Notes: generated from the sequence alone by a model not told the origin. A stretch of DNA of 64,000 nt from Agromyces flavus (GCF_900104685.1 NZ_LT629755.1:3224001-3288000); one strand, 5' to 3'. Shown: positions 52,296 through 61,738, numbered from the stretch's first letter. Numbers and translations: made by a program.

Positions 52296-52611
52296 CGGAA
52301 CCTCCGTTCTCGGGATTCGGGGCCTTTCGGCGGCGGTGCGCGGCGGGATTCGCCGCGCGCTTCAAGGCTACGTGCGGCGCCTCCGCGATTGATTGCGGTT
52401 CGGCGCGGGAATGTTGCGTGAACGGACGGATTCGCGCGTGCTTGCTGCGGCGTCATCCATCGGGAGCACCCGCGACCCACCACTGCACTGAGGAAATCTC
52501 AGGATAATCCGCGCTCATTCCGGGTGGCCGCACGGATCCGGCCGGGTGGGGACCTTCGTACGTTCGCCATAGCCCGAGAGCCAGACCCAGAGTCAAGGAA
52601 GGAAACGAACC
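52296..52611. other. Intergenic region between divergent genes
   Basis: About 316 bases between the starts of the DUF6421 gene and the repeat-protein gene. No gene, RNA or strong hairpin is seen. It must hold two divergent promoters. AAGGAAGGAAACG at the right end is the ribosome binding site of the repeat-protein gene. Confidence 0.5.
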
Positions 52612-53340
52612 ATGAACACCAAGCACGCGGCACCGGTGGTCTTCACCGTGTCGCTCGTGGTTCTCATCGGCGGCGGTGCAGGCACGGCCGCGTGGGGCGG
52701 ACCGGGGCCGGTCCGCGACGACGGCGGCGCCACCGTCGTCGGATTCGCACGTGGGCACGTCATCGTCAAGGACGACCTCTCGCCCATCCGCAGCTCCGCC
52801 GACATCCTGTCCGCGGCGACCGTTCGGACGCCGCAGACGGTGCAGGGGCTCAGCAACGAGGCGCTGCGCGAGCTGCACTCGCAGGGGCCGGCTCCGCAGT
52901 CGGTGCCGGAGTTCAGCAACGAGGCGCTGCGCGAGCTGCACTCGAGTGCGCGGGCTCCCCAGTCCGTGCCGGAGTTCAGCAACGAGGCGCTGCGCGAGCT
53001 GCACTCGAGTGCGAGGGCTCCGCAGACCGCGAACGGCTTCACCGCAGAGGCCATGCGCGAGCTGCACTCGCAGGGCGTGGCACCTCAGTCCGCGCGTGAG
53101 ATGAGCACCGATGCGCGGCGCGAGCTGCACTCGGGCGCGGTCGCTCCGCGGACCACCGCGGCGGATGCCCAGGGCCAGCGGCTCGCGGCGTACGCCGAGG
53201 CGATGTCACGCAGCACTCGTCCGTCGGCCGCCCAGATGCAGGGCGAACGACTCTCGGCCTACGGCGATGCCTTCGCCGGCGCTGCGACGCAGACCGAGTG
53301 GGTCGACGACGTCCTGTCCCCGACCGCCGGAACGCGATGA
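52612..53340 (+). CDS. Secreted or membrane-anchored protein with five 21-residue repeats
   Basis: A 242-residue protein with no recognised family. Residues 8-30 are a signal or membrane helix. Residues 75-179 are five consecutive 21-residue repeats with core SNEALRELHS followed by a Pro-containing turn (RAPQSVPEF); copies 2 and 3 are almost identical even in DNA. The C-terminal 60 residues hold two copies of another motif, QGQRLAAYAEAM and QGERLSAYGDAF. The repeat core should form short amphipathic helices joined by Pro turns. AAGGAAGG precedes the ATG. Recent repeat expansion and export suggest a surface or binding role, which is a guess. Confidence 0.8.
   Translation: MNTKHAAPVVFTVSLVVLIGGGAGTAAWGGPGPVRDDGGATVVGFARGHVIVKDDLSPIRSSADILSAATVRTPQTVQGLSNEALRELHSQGPAPQSVPEFSNEALRELHSSARAPQSVPEFSNEALRELHSSARAPQTANGFTAEAMRELHSQGVAPQSAREMSTDARRELHSGAVAPRTTAADAQGQRLAAYAEAMSRSTRPSAAQMQGERLSAYGDAFAGAATQTEWVDDVLSPTAGTR
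52834..53148 (+). repeat. Five 63-base coding tandem repeats
   Basis: Five in-frame units of 63 bases. Units 2 and 3 (52897-52959 and 52960-53022) differ at only a few positions, showing recent duplication or conversion; units 1, 4 and 5 are more diverged. Confidence 0.88.
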
Positions 53341-53455
53341 GCCGTCCGTCCCCCGAACGCGCGATGGGCGCGGTGATCCGATCCCGGAGCACCGCGCCCA
53401 TCGCCATGCGGGCGGCACGCGCCGGATCTGCGGCGCCTCGGGTTAGGGTGTGCGC

Positions 53456-55024
53456 ATGCCTCGGGGTGGGGAGGCGACGCACTCGCGTGCGTCGGTCGCC
53501 GCGGCGATCGCGGTCCTGGTCGCCGCGACCGCACTGGGCGGCTGCTCTGCCGGTGGTGCCGGCCCCGGGGCGAGCCCGATGAGCGTGCCGTTCGCCACCG
53601 CCTCCCCGACCGCCACGCCGGATCCGAGGCCGGGCGCCGCGCCGATCCCCACGCCGCAGGTCGTGCCGGGACCGCCCAGACTGGGGCCCGATCGAACGGG
53701 CGCACTCGTCCCGCGGCTCGCCGCCATGCGCACCGACACGCTCGCGGCATCCGCGCGGTGGGCGACGCCGCCCGGTGTCACGGAGTTCGGCGAGGCGCTC
53801 ACCCGACGGGTCGAGGAGGCGCTGCTCGCGTACGTCGGCGAGCGGGGGGTGGACTGGCAGCCCGGTGTGGACCTGGTCGCCGGCGGCGCAGCCCAGCCGT
53901 GCTGGGGCGGATCGTTCACGACGCCCACGCCGTCCAGCCTGATCGTGGACTGCTCCATCGTCGTCGCCTCGGGTCCGCTGCTCGGCGAGCGCGTCTCGCT
54001 GAATCGGCACGAGGCCGGTGCGGCGTCCTCGGTCGTGCGCGAGGTCTGGTACGCGGATGCCGCGACCGGCGGGGTGTACGGCGGAGCGACCCTCTACGCG
54101 CCCGGGCGCGAGTCGCGCGTGCTGTCCCTCGTCGCGGAGGGCCTCCGCGCGACCGGCCGGATCGAACCGGGCGTGGATCCGTTCGCGGGCCTGGGAACGG
54201 ACGCCCGGCGGGCGATCCTCGCCGACTCCGCGGTCACGCCGGCGGGTGTCGTCATCTCGGTCGCACTGGCCGCGGACGTCGGCCGGGTCGTCTCCGTGCA
54301 CGTCCCCGCCCGACTGCTCGGACCGCTGCTCTCGGAGCAGGGCAGGGCGGCGCTCGACGCGGCGGCGGCCGGCGGCGACTACGCTCCGAGCGGTGCCGCC
54401 GTCGGGGACGACCCCGTCGACTGCTCCTTCGTGCCCTGCGTCTCGATCACGTTCGACGACGGGCCGTCGTCGCTGACCCCCGGCCTGCTCGACGTCCTCG
54501 ATCGCGAGCGCGTGGTGGCGACGTTCTTCGTCCAGGGGTCGGCGGTCCAGGCGTCCCCGGACGTCGCGGGGCGGATCGTCGAATCCGGCCACCAGATCGG
54601 CAACCACACGTGGCGCCATCCGAACCTGACCAAGCTCACCGATGAGGAGGTGCGGCGCGAGCTCACCCGGACCCAGCAGGCGATCGCGAGCGCGACCGGC
54701 GCGAGCGCCTCGAGCATGCGACCGCCGTACGGGGCGTCGAACGCGAAGGTCCGCGGGCTGGTCGGCCTGCCCGTGATCGTCTGGGACGTCGACACCCGCG
54801 ACTGGGAGGAACCGGGGACGGACGTCGTCGTCGATCGCGCGATCACCCAGAGCTCGCGGGGCAGCATCGTGCTCCTGCACGACACCCATCAGCAGACCGT
54901 GGACGCCGTGCCGGCGATCATCGCGGGCCTGCGCGGACGCGGCTTCGCGTTGTCGACCGTCGCCGGGCAGTTCGACGGCGGCCTCCCGGGTCCCGGGACG
55001 CTCGTGAGCCACGGGCCGCGATGA
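53456..55024 (+). CDS. Lipoprotein polysaccharide deacetylase (NodB domain)
   Basis: A 522-residue exported carbohydrate esterase-4 protein. A lipobox LGGC near residue 30 predicts a lipid anchor; a Pro/Thr-rich linker and a uncharacterised domain (RsiV/DUF3298-like, about 90-320) precede the NodB domain (about 325-510). Its metal and catalytic residues are in SITFDDGPS, the H-x3-H of NHTWRH and RPPYGA, with DTRDW and LLHDTH later. It would deacetylate peptidoglycan or chitin-like sugars at the wall. The ATG is six bases after TAGGGT, probably leaderless; a GTG two codons upstream is less likely. Confidence 0.88.
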   Translation: MPRGGEATHSRASVAAAIAVLVAATALGGCSAGGAGPGASPMSVPFATASPTATPDPRPGAAPIPTPQVVPGPPRLGPDRTGALVPRLAAMRTDTLAASARWATPPGVTEFGEALTRRVEEALLAYVGERGVDWQPGVDLVAGGAAQPCWGGSFTTPTPSSLIVDCSIVVASGPLLGERVSLNRHEAGAASSVVREVWYADAATGGVYGGATLYAPGRESRVLSLVAEGLRATGRIEPGVDPFAGLGTDARRAILADSAVTPAGVVISVALAADVGRVVSVHVPARLLGPLLSEQGRAALDAAAAGGDYAPSGAAVGDDPVDCSFVPCVSITFDDGPSSLTPGLLDVLDRERVVATFFVQGSAVQASPDVAGRIVESGHQIGNHTWRHPNLTKLTDEEVRRELTRTQQAIASATGASASSMRPPYGASNAKVRGLVGLPVIVWDVDTRDWEEPGTDVVVDRAITQSSRGSIVLLHDTHQQTVDAVPAIIAGLRGRGFALSTVAGQFDGGLPGPGTLVSHGPR

Positions 55025-55108
55025 TCGAGCGGCCGCACCGTCGCCGGAGCGGCGACACGTGCCTCCGAGATCCGTGGGATCGGCGCCCGTACACGCCATG
55101 ATTCGGGG

Positions 55109-55582
55109 ATGGACGCCTCCCCGGCCCGGCCCCCCGCCCGGCCCGATCGCACGCTCCTCATCATCGTCGGGGTGATCGCGGCACTCGTGATCATCGCGCT
55201 GGTCGTCGTCTTCACGCGCGGCGAACCGCAGTCGCTCGACGAGTCGACCCCCGAGGGCGTCGTGCAGCGCTACTCGGCGGCGGTGATCGACGGCGACGAG
55301 GAGACGGCGAAGGAGTACCTCGTCGACGAGCTCGCCGAGGGGTGCGTGCGCCTCGAGGGCCCGCCGGTCGACGGGATGCGGGTCACGCTCGTCGAGACCG
55401 AGGAACGCGACGAGTCGGCCGACGTGCGCGTGCTCATGGCGATCTCCTACGGCGGCGGCGGGCCGCTCGGTCCCGACGAGTCGCAGGAGGAGGGCGAGTT
55501 CGACCTCGTCCGCGAGGGCGACGAATGGCGCATCGAGACCGCCCCGTGGCCGCTCACGATCTGCCAGCCGGAGATGCCGTGA
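55109..55582 (+). CDS. Single-pass membrane protein with extracytoplasmic NTF2-like domain
   Basis: A 157-residue protein with Pro/Arg-rich N terminus, one membrane helix (LLIIVGVIAALVIIALVVVF, residues 16-35) and an extracytoplasmic domain starting STPEGVVQRYSAAVIDGDEETAKEYLVDEL, a pattern of NTF2-like or DUF4878-like folds. CATGAT lies six bases before the ATG. Its stop shares a base with the next ATG (TGATG), so the two are co-translated. No known function. Confidence 0.75.
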   Translation: MDASPARPPARPDRTLLIIVGVIAALVIIALVVVFTRGEPQSLDESTPEGVVQRYSAAVIDGDEETAKEYLVDELAEGCVRLEGPPVDGMRVTLVETEERDESADVRVLMAISYGGGGPLGPDESQEEGEFDLVREGDEWRIETAPWPLTICQPEMP

Positions 55583-57240
55583 TGTCCGACGCGACGCCCC
55601 CCGAGGAGGAGGTCCGCCCGCCCGAGTCGAGCGGGAGGGCGCAGGGCACGGTGCGTCGTCTGATCGTCTACACGCTCCTGGCGGTGCTCGTCGTCATCGC
55701 CGCGATCGGCGTCGCCGGCCTGCTCGGGCGCCTGCTCGAGTCCACGGCGCCGATCGCGTCGCGCGGCGCGGGCGACCTGGCGCTCTCGCTCGCGTTCACG
55801 CTCATCGGCGGTCCGCTCGCCGCCCTGCTGTGGTGGTCGGTCCAGCGGCGACTGGGCGATGACACCGAGCGCGGCTCGCTGGCCTGGGGGCTGTATCTCA
55901 CGGTCCTCTACGTGGTTTCGCTCGCGGTGGCCGTGTCGGCGCTCCTCACTGCAGCGGACGCCGCGATCCACGGCCGTTGGGATCCGGTCGCGGCCGCGAC
56001 GACCGTGACCTGGGCGCTCGTCTGGACCTGGCACCGATGGATGCTGCGGCGCACCCGGAGTCAGCCGTTGCGCATGACGACGGTCCCGCTCGTGATCGCC
56101 GCCGCGTACGGGCTGGTCGTCGCGCTCATCGGCGGCATCGGCGCGCTCGGCGGCCTGCTCGACGAGGCGATCCGGGGGCTCGCAGCGATCGAGATCGCCG
56201 GAGGCTCGTGGTGGCGGGCGCCCGTGACCGCGATCGTCACCCTGGTGGTCGGCGCGACGATCTGGGCCTGGCACTGGTTCCGGGACGACGTCCGCCGGCT
56301 GCGCACGGGCTTCGCCGACGTGGGACTCGTCGTGGTCGGCGTGCTCGCCACCGCCGCGACGATGCTCACCGGCATCGCCGTGGCACTGTTCGTCCTGCTT
56401 CGGCTGGCCTTCGACCCGGGCGATCCCGCCAGCCTGGTGCTCGCCCCGCTGGGCACCGCGATCGCCGCCGCGGTCGTCGGAGGGCTCGCATGGCAGCATC
56501 ACCGCACCGTGGCCGTCGACCGCGGCGACCGGGTCCAGCGCGCCGTCCGGCTCGTGATGTCGGGGGTCGGCCTGATCGCCACGGCCTCGGGGATCGGCGT
56601 GGTGCTCAACGCCACGCTCGCCGAGCTCGTCTCACCCCTCGCGGGGTCCGACAACCGAACGCTCCTGCTCAGCGGCCTGAGCGCGCTCATCGTCGGCGCA
56701 CCGGTCTGGTGGCTGAACTGGCGGCCGCTGCGCCATCCCGACCCGGCGGAGGTCGCCGACGCCGGTCGCCGCGTCTACCTCGTCGTCGTCTTCGGGGTCA
56801 GCGCGATCGTCGCGCTCGTCGCCCTGCTCGTCATCGGCTACCGGCTCTTCGAGTTCGTGCTCGAACCGGCCGCAGCGGCGAGCCTCGTCGACCGGATCCG
56901 GGCGCCGCTCGGCGTCCTCGTCGCGACCGCGCTGGTGTTCGGCTACCACTTCGCGGTCTGGCGTCGCGATCGCGCCGAGATCGCCGCGCAGGGCCTGGCA
57001 CATGCCCGCCGCATCGCCCGCGTCATCCTCGTCGCCGCGGGCGACACCGATGCGCTCGAACGCGGCATCGCCGAGGCGACCGGCGCCTCCGTCACGGTGT
57101 GGCGACGCGCCCTCGACGTGCCCGAGACGACACCGGATGCCGCGGCCCTCATCGCGGCGCTCGAGGGCGTCTCCGCGCGTCGCGTGCTCCTGCTCGCAGG
57201 TCCGGGCGATCGCGTCGAGGCGCTGCCGTTGTCGGACTGA
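55582..57240 (+). CDS. Multi-pass membrane protein, DUF5671-like
   Basis: A 552-residue inner-membrane protein with about 12 helices arranged as repeated three-helix groups, each with a WWSVQRRLGDD, WHWFRDDVRRLR or WWLNWRPLRHP-type cytoplasmic turn. This repeated W-x-W/arginine turn is typical of DUF5671. The last 100 residues are a soluble, Ala-rich domain. It is coupled to the preceding single-pass protein. Function is unknown. Confidence 0.75.
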   Translation: MSDATPPEEEVRPPESSGRAQGTVRRLIVYTLLAVLVVIAAIGVAGLLGRLLESTAPIASRGAGDLALSLAFTLIGGPLAALLWWSVQRRLGDDTERGSLAWGLYLTVLYVVSLAVAVSALLTAADAAIHGRWDPVAAATTVTWALVWTWHRWMLRRTRSQPLRMTTVPLVIAAAYGLVVALIGGIGALGGLLDEAIRGLAAIEIAGGSWWRAPVTAIVTLVVGATIWAWHWFRDDVRRLRTGFADVGLVVVGVLATAATMLTGIAVALFVLLRLAFDPGDPASLVLAPLGTAIAAAVVGGLAWQHHRTVAVDRGDRVQRAVRLVMSGVGLIATASGIGVVLNATLAELVSPLAGSDNRTLLLSGLSALIVGAPVWWLNWRPLRHPDPAEVADAGRRVYLVVVFGVSAIVALVALLVIGYRLFEFVLEPAAAASLVDRIRAPLGVLVATALVFGYHFAVWRRDRAEIAAQGLAHARRIARVILVAAGDTDALERGIAEATGASVTVWRRALDVPETTPDAAALIAALEGVSARRVLLLAGPGDRVEALPLSD

Positions 57241-57243
57241 CGC

Positions 57244-57714
57244 TCAGAGCGGCTTGGCCATGTGCAGCGACGCCGCCCGGAACCCGAGCGCGTCGTAGAG
57301 CGCGACCGCGGCCTCGTTGTCGGCGAACACGTTGAGCATGAGCGTGACCGCGCCGTGCTCGCGTGCGATCTCCTCGGCCGCGAGCATCGCGCGGCGCGCG
57401 ACGCCGCGACGCCGGTAGCCCGGGTGCACCATGAGGTCCCAGACCCACCAGACCGACCCCGAGTCATCCCACGGACCGACCCACAGCCACCCGGCGTCCT
57501 CGTCGCCGATCCGGATCGCGTGCAGCAACTGCCCGTCCACGATCCGGCCGTCGGGGAAGAAGCGCTCCTCGGAGGCGCGCCGCCCGGCGGCCGCCTGTTC
57601 GGGTGTGTCGCCCGCCTCCCTCCGGGCCTCCTCGTAGTGGGCCATGGCGATGGGCAGCCAGGCCTCCACCTCGGCATCGGACATCCGGACCAGGCGCACG
57701 TCGGGTTCGCTCAT
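57244..57714 (-). CDS. GNAT-family acetyltransferase
   Basis: A 156-residue cytosolic N-acetyltransferase. The acetyl-CoA-binding motif A is WDLMVHPGYRRRGVARRAML (Q/R-x2-G-x-G/A in RRRGVA), and motif B is LNVFADNEAAVALYDALGF. CAGAAT is seven bases before the ATG. Convergent with the membrane protein gene (gap three bases). The acceptor substrate is unknown. Confidence 0.9.
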   Translation of the reverse strand: MSEPDVRLVRMSDAEVEAWLPIAMAHYEEARREAGDTPEQAAAGRRASEERFFPDGRIVDGQLLHAIRIGDEDAGWLWVGPWDDSGSVWWVWDLMVHPGYRRRGVARRAMLAAEEIAREHGAVTLMLNVFADNEAAVALYDALGFRAASLHMAKPL

Positions 57715-57762
57715 GCCTCGGATTCTGCCCGGTCGGACGCGGGCTGCGCCATCCGCCCCGCA

Positions 57763-58941
57763 CTAGATGATGCGCGAGAGCCACCGCACCCGGCTGACGA
57801 GCAGCCACGCGAGGGCGAACGAACCCGCGACGCCGCCGGCCGCCACGACGAGCGCCTTCAGCTCGGCGGGCAGGGACAGCCACCGCAGGGCGAGGGCCAG
57901 GCCGATGAGCACGAAGCCCTGCAGGAGGAACGCGCCGTACGCGCTGCGCCCCAGGGCCGCGCCGGCGGGGAGCGGGCGGGCGAGATGGCGCTGCGACGTG
58001 CCGAGCAGCCACACGGAGCCGAACACCATGAGCGCGCTCTCGATGACGTCGAGCGTGATCGCCGGCCACGTCCATCCGCCCCACATGAGGTCGGTCGAAC
58101 CGAGCTGCATCACGAGGAACAGGAACCCGGCGGCGGTGATCGCGGCGACGATCGTGATGATGCCCGATCCGCGCACGAGCCGGGATGGGACCCGGGTGGT
58201 CCAGTCGCGATCGCAGGCGACGATCCCGAGGCCGAACAGGGCGACGCATCCGGGCCACTCCCAGAGGTTGAGGTCGGTGGCGGATTCGCTGCCGTACGGG
58301 AATGCGAGGCGGACCAGGAACGTGACGCCGGCGACCGCGGCGGCGAGCCCGCCGAGGTGTGCGAGGCGGATGGCTCGGGGCGTGCGCGGCGTGGTCTCCG
58401 CGGCGTCCCGGCGCGTCCCCCCGAGCAGTGCCCGCAGCCCCGCGTAGCCGAGCGAGAAGATCAGCAGGACGCCGAGGAACCACAGGTGCCCCGTGTCGAT
58501 GGCGCCCTCGTCGCTGAGGTACTCGTCCCAGAAGGACCCGGGTGCTGCGCCGAACGCATGGTAGAGCGCGTACGTCGTCGCCGGCCACAGGACGAACGTG
58601 AAGGCGGCGAAGGGGATGCCGAGGCGCACCAGCCGGTCGACGACGAATCGTCGCCCGCCTTTCCGCCTGAGCGACGACGGGGTGAGGAGGCCGGCGACCA
58701 GGAACAGGAGTGCGATCATGAACAGCCCGAACGGCACGACCACCACGGCGAGCACCGCTTCGGTGACGGGATGCAGCGTCGTCTCCTGCACGTCGGCGTA
58801 CGTCCAGTACTGGTCTGAGCCGACGTAGCCCAGCACCGCGTGGATCGCGATGATGGCGGCGATCAGGACCACCTTGAGGTTGTCGAGGTACGTCTTCCGA
58901 TCGGTGGTCCACCCCGCGAGCGCGGGCGTGTGCGCGACCAT
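57763..58941 (-). CDS. Membrane acyltransferase-3 family protein
   Basis: A 392-residue inner-membrane acyltransferase (OafA/OatA transmembrane type) with about ten helices. The N-terminal R-x10-H element is seen as YLDNLKVVLIAAIIAIHAVLGY, with the catalytic His near residue 34. HLWFLGVLLIFSLGY is another family segment. TAGCCT lies six bases before the ATG, so it is probably leaderless. It would move acyl groups onto surface glycans or lipids. Confidence 0.87.
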   Translation of the reverse strand: MVAHTPALAGWTTDRKTYLDNLKVVLIAAIIAIHAVLGYVGSDQYWTYADVQETTLHPVTEAVLAVVVVPFGLFMIALLFLVAGLLTPSSLRRKGGRRFVVDRLVRLGIPFAAFTFVLWPATTYALYHAFGAAPGSFWDEYLSDEGAIDTGHLWFLGVLLIFSLGYAGLRALLGGTRRDAAETTPRTPRAIRLAHLGGLAAAVAGVTFLVRLAFPYGSESATDLNLWEWPGCVALFGLGIVACDRDWTTRVPSRLVRGSGIITIVAAITAAGFLFLVMQLGSTDLMWGGWTWPAITLDVIESALMVFGSVWLLGTSQRHLARPLPAGAALGRSAYGAFLLQGFVLIGLALALRWLSLPAELKALVVAAGGVAGSFALAWLLVSRVRWLSRII

Positions 58942-59013
58942 GCGATCAGGCTAGGCGTGCGCCGAGCGTCGACGCGGGGCGAAGGGCCCCTCACGCTTGC
59001 GAGAATGGTCGGC

Positions 59014-59850
59014 ATGGCGAGAACGGCGCGGGGCGCGCGCATCCTGATCACCGGGGCGGCGGGCGGCATGGGCTGGATGTACGCGGAGCGCGCGGTCGAT
59101 GAGGGCGCCGCCTCGGTGGTGCTCTGGGATCGCGACGCGCCCACGCTCGCGCGGGCCGCCGACGAGCTCGGCAGCCGGTCCCGCGGACGCACGGACGTGC
59201 GGTCGTACGCTGTCGACGTGTCGGAGCTCGGCGCGATCGCGAAGACCGCGCACAAGGTGCGCCGCGACGTCGGGAACCCGGACATCCTCGTCAACAACGC
59301 GGGGATCGTCCGCGGCAACCGGTTCTTCTGGGAGACCGACGCGGGCGACGACGTCCGGCCCACGATGCTCGTGAACGCGCTCGCACCCATGTACGTGGCC
59401 CGCGAGTTCCTGCCCGCCATGATCGCGTCGGGCCGGCCCGCGCGGGTGGTCAACATCGGCAGCGCCGCGGGGACGCTCGCCAACCCGCGCATGGCCGTGT
59501 ACGCGGCATCCAAGGCGGCGCTCAACGGCTGGAGCGACTCGCTGCGACTCGAGCTGCGGCAGGCCGGGCACGCGCACGTGACCGTGACGACGGTGACGCC
59601 CTCGTACGTCTCGACGGGCATGTTCCACGGCGCCCGCGGCCCGCTGCTGGCCCCCGTGCTGGAGCCCGAGGTCGTCGTCGATCGCGTGTGGCGCGCGATG
59701 CTCGACGGGCGACCGCTCGTCGAGCTGCCCGCCTCAGTGCGCCTCTCGCGCGCACTGCGGGCGCTGCTGCCGACCCGCGTGTTCGACCGCGTGGTGGGCG
59801 ACGGCTTCGGGGTCTACCGGTCGATGGAGGCGTTCCGCGGTCGGGACTGA
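59014..59850 (+). CDS. Short-chain dehydrogenase/reductase
   Basis: A 278-residue classical SDR. TGAAGGMG is the cofactor loop, NNAG follows at about 92-95, S in NIGSAAG and Y-x3-K in YAASKAA form the active site. The N-terminal ILITGAAGGMG with Asp in LWDRDAP suggests NAD preference. The C-terminal helical extension resembles retinol- or steroid-dehydrogenase-like members. GAGAAT is seven bases before the chosen ATG; an ATG three codons upstream overlaps that hexamer. Confidence 0.87.
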   Translation: MARTARGARILITGAAGGMGWMYAERAVDEGAASVVLWDRDAPTLARAADELGSRSRGRTDVRSYAVDVSELGAIAKTAHKVRRDVGNPDILVNNAGIVRGNRFFWETDAGDDVRPTMLVNALAPMYVAREFLPAMIASGRPARVVNIGSAAGTLANPRMAVYAASKAALNGWSDSLRLELRQAGHAHVTVTTVTPSYVSTGMFHGARGPLLAPVLEPEVVVDRVWRAMLDGRPLVELPASVRLSRALRALLPTRVFDRVVGDGFGVYRSMEAFRGRD

Positions 59851-59865
59851 GTCGCCCGGACGAGG

Positions 59866-60315
59866 TCAGTCCTTGCCCTTGCCCTTGCCCTTGTCCTCGC
59901 CTTTGCCCGTGTTGGCGTTGTCGCCGCTGTTCCCGGGACCCGACGAGTCCTCGTCGGCGTCGTCGGCGTCGTCACCCTCCTCGGGGGCCGGCGCGGGCAC
60001 CGTGGCCGCGGCGATCGCGGCGTCGAGGTCGCTGCGCACGAGCGCGAGCGCCTCGACGATGGCCGCCTCGCGGTCGCCCGTGAGCGTGCCGTCGGCCGCG
60101 TCGGCCACGACTTCGGCCTCGAGCTCGTCGAGGCGTGCGAGCGCGTTCGCATACTCGCCCGCCGCCGAGTACTCGGCGATCGCGGCGACCTGGGCGCGAT
60201 AGTCCTGCGACTGCTGCGCGGCATCGTCGGTCTCGGCCGTGCAGCCGGCGAGCCCGCCGGCCAGGGCGAGGGTCACGGATGCCGCGGCGATCGCGCGACG
60301 GAATCGGCTCGTCAT
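59866..60315 (-). CDS. Lipoprotein co-translated with a Ser/Thr kinase
   Basis: A 149-residue exported lipoprotein. The signal has RFRR, a hydrophobic core and lipobox LAGC at residue 25. Residues 35-110 form a helical hairpin (ALARLDELEAEVVADAADGTL), and the tail is Gly/Asp/Lys-rich, ending in KGKGKGKD. Its ATG overlaps the kinase stop by four bases. The helical part resembles a domain that in related kinases is fused to the extracellular end, so it may be the kinase's sensor partner; this is inference. Confidence 0.8.
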   Translation of the reverse strand: MTSRFRRAIAAASVTLALAGGLAGCTAETDDAAQQSQDYRAQVAAIAEYSAAGEYANALARLDELEAEVVADAADGTLTGDREAAIVEALALVRSDLDAAIAAATVPAPAPEEGDDADDADEDSSGPGNSGDNANTGKGEDKGKGKGKD

Positions 60316-61682
60316 GGCGTCACCGCCTCCTCGAGTTGCTCGAGGTGCAGGCCGAGGTCGCCCGGAACGCTCGGCATCGTCGGTGCCGGCGTCGGCGTCT
60401 GTTCGGGCTCGGCGCCGCCGCCGCCGAGGCCGGCGAGCGCGGGCACGAGCACGAGGCCCGCGAGCAGGGCGAGTCCGGCGGCGATTCCGAGCATCACCCA
60501 GCGCGGAGCCCGGCGCACCGCGCGGCGCCCGGAGACGGGTGCGGGCTCGGCCGCCGCCCCCAGTCGCTCACCCGGCAACGTGTCGACGGTCAGCACCCGA
60601 GTCGCGGCGGTCGCGTCGTCGTCGTCCGCGAGCGGTGGTGCGACGGCCGCCGCGGGGACGGCCACCGTGGCGTCCTCGACCAGCGATTCGATCGCGCCGG
60701 TCGCCCCGACGGCCGCGATGATGCGCGTGTCGTGTTCGTCGTGCTGGGCCGGCGGATGGGCGATGCCGGCACCGGCGGAGCCCCCGTCGAGGCCCTCGCC
60801 CGTCGAGGTCGCGTGCATGGGGCCGACCTCGAGCGACTGGGCGGCGAGGGCGATGTCGAGCGCGCTCGGGCGGTCTCCGGGATCGCGCGCGGTCATCGCG
60901 GTCAGCAGGTCGACCCACTCCGGACCGAGGTCGGCGGGAACCACCGGATCCCGAACGAGTCGGGCGCTCGCCGACTCGAGCGCGGGGCCGGGGAAGGGCT
61001 GCTCGCCCGTGAGCGCCTCGAGCAGCAGCAGGCCGAGCGAGTACACGTCGGCCGAGCTGCCGACCGGCTCGCCCCGGACCTGCTCGGGGCTCAGGTAGCC
61101 CGGCGTGCCGATGATGCGACCGGTCGCCGTCAGGCGCGACTCGTCGAGGAGCCGGGCGATGCCGAAGTCGGCGAGCTTCGCGTTCCACCGCCGGGTCGGC
61201 AGGTGCGCCGGCGCCAGCAGCACGTTCGCCGGCTTCACGTCGCGGTGGACGATCCCCCGCGAGTGGATGACGTGCAGCCCCTCGGCCAGGTCGGCGAGCA
61301 TGCGGGCGGCGTCGCGCCGGGGGATGGCGCCGCGTCGCAGGATCTCGCGGAGGTCCTCGCCCTCGACCAGCTCCATCACCAGGAACTCGCGGTTGCTCTC
61401 GGCGTCACGCGCCGCGTCGTACAGCGTCACGAGCGCGGGGTGCGTCAGGCTCGCGAGCAGCGCGGTCTCCGATCGCCGGCGATCGACGTCGTCGATGCCC
61501 TCGGTCGCGGGGCTGAAGACCTTCACCGCGACGTGTCGACCGAGCGCCAGGTCGTCGGCGCGGTACACGGCGGCCATGCCGCCGCGTCCGATCAAGCCCT
61601 GGATCCGGTAGCGACCGTCGAGCGCCGACCCGACCAGCGGGTCGAACGCGGCCCCGGGGACCTGTTCCGTGGGGGTGTCCAT
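60312..61682 (-). CDS. Membrane Ser/Thr protein kinase (PknB-like)
   Basis: A 456-residue Hanks-type kinase. The catalytic domain (about 25-290) has the Gly loop IGRGGMAAVY, K54 in VAVKVF, H146-R147-D148 in VHRDVKPANVLL, D172 in ADFGIA and GTPGYLSPEQ. A Thr/Asp/Ala-rich juxtamembrane region leads to one membrane helix (WVMLGIAAGLALLAGLVLVP) and an outside tail of only about 35 residues. PASTA repeats are absent. TACCCT is seven bases before the ATG, probably leaderless. It is co-transcribed with a lipoprotein whose helix resembles the kinase tail LGLHLEQLEEAV. Confidence 0.92.
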   Translation of the reverse strand: MDTPTEQVPGAAFDPLVGSALDGRYRIQGLIGRGGMAAVYRADDLALGRHVAVKVFSPATEGIDDVDRRRSETALLASLTHPALVTLYDAARDAESNREFLVMELVEGEDLREILRRGAIPRRDAARMLADLAEGLHVIHSRGIVHRDVKPANVLLAPAHLPTRRWNAKLADFGIARLLDESRLTATGRIIGTPGYLSPEQVRGEPVGSSADVYSLGLLLLEALTGEQPFPGPALESASARLVRDPVVPADLGPEWVDLLTAMTARDPGDRPSALDIALAAQSLEVGPMHATSTGEGLDGGSAGAGIAHPPAQHDEHDTRIIAAVGATGAIESLVEDATVAVPAAAVAPPLADDDDATAATRVLTVDTLPGERLGAAAEPAPVSGRRAVRRAPRWVMLGIAAGLALLAGLVLVPALAGLGGGGAEPEQTPTPAPTMPSVPGDLGLHLEQLEEAVTP

Positions 61683-61738
61683 CAGAGGCAGGGTAGCCCG
61701 TGAGCCTGAACGTGCCCACGGGGTTGCGTGCGGACGCG

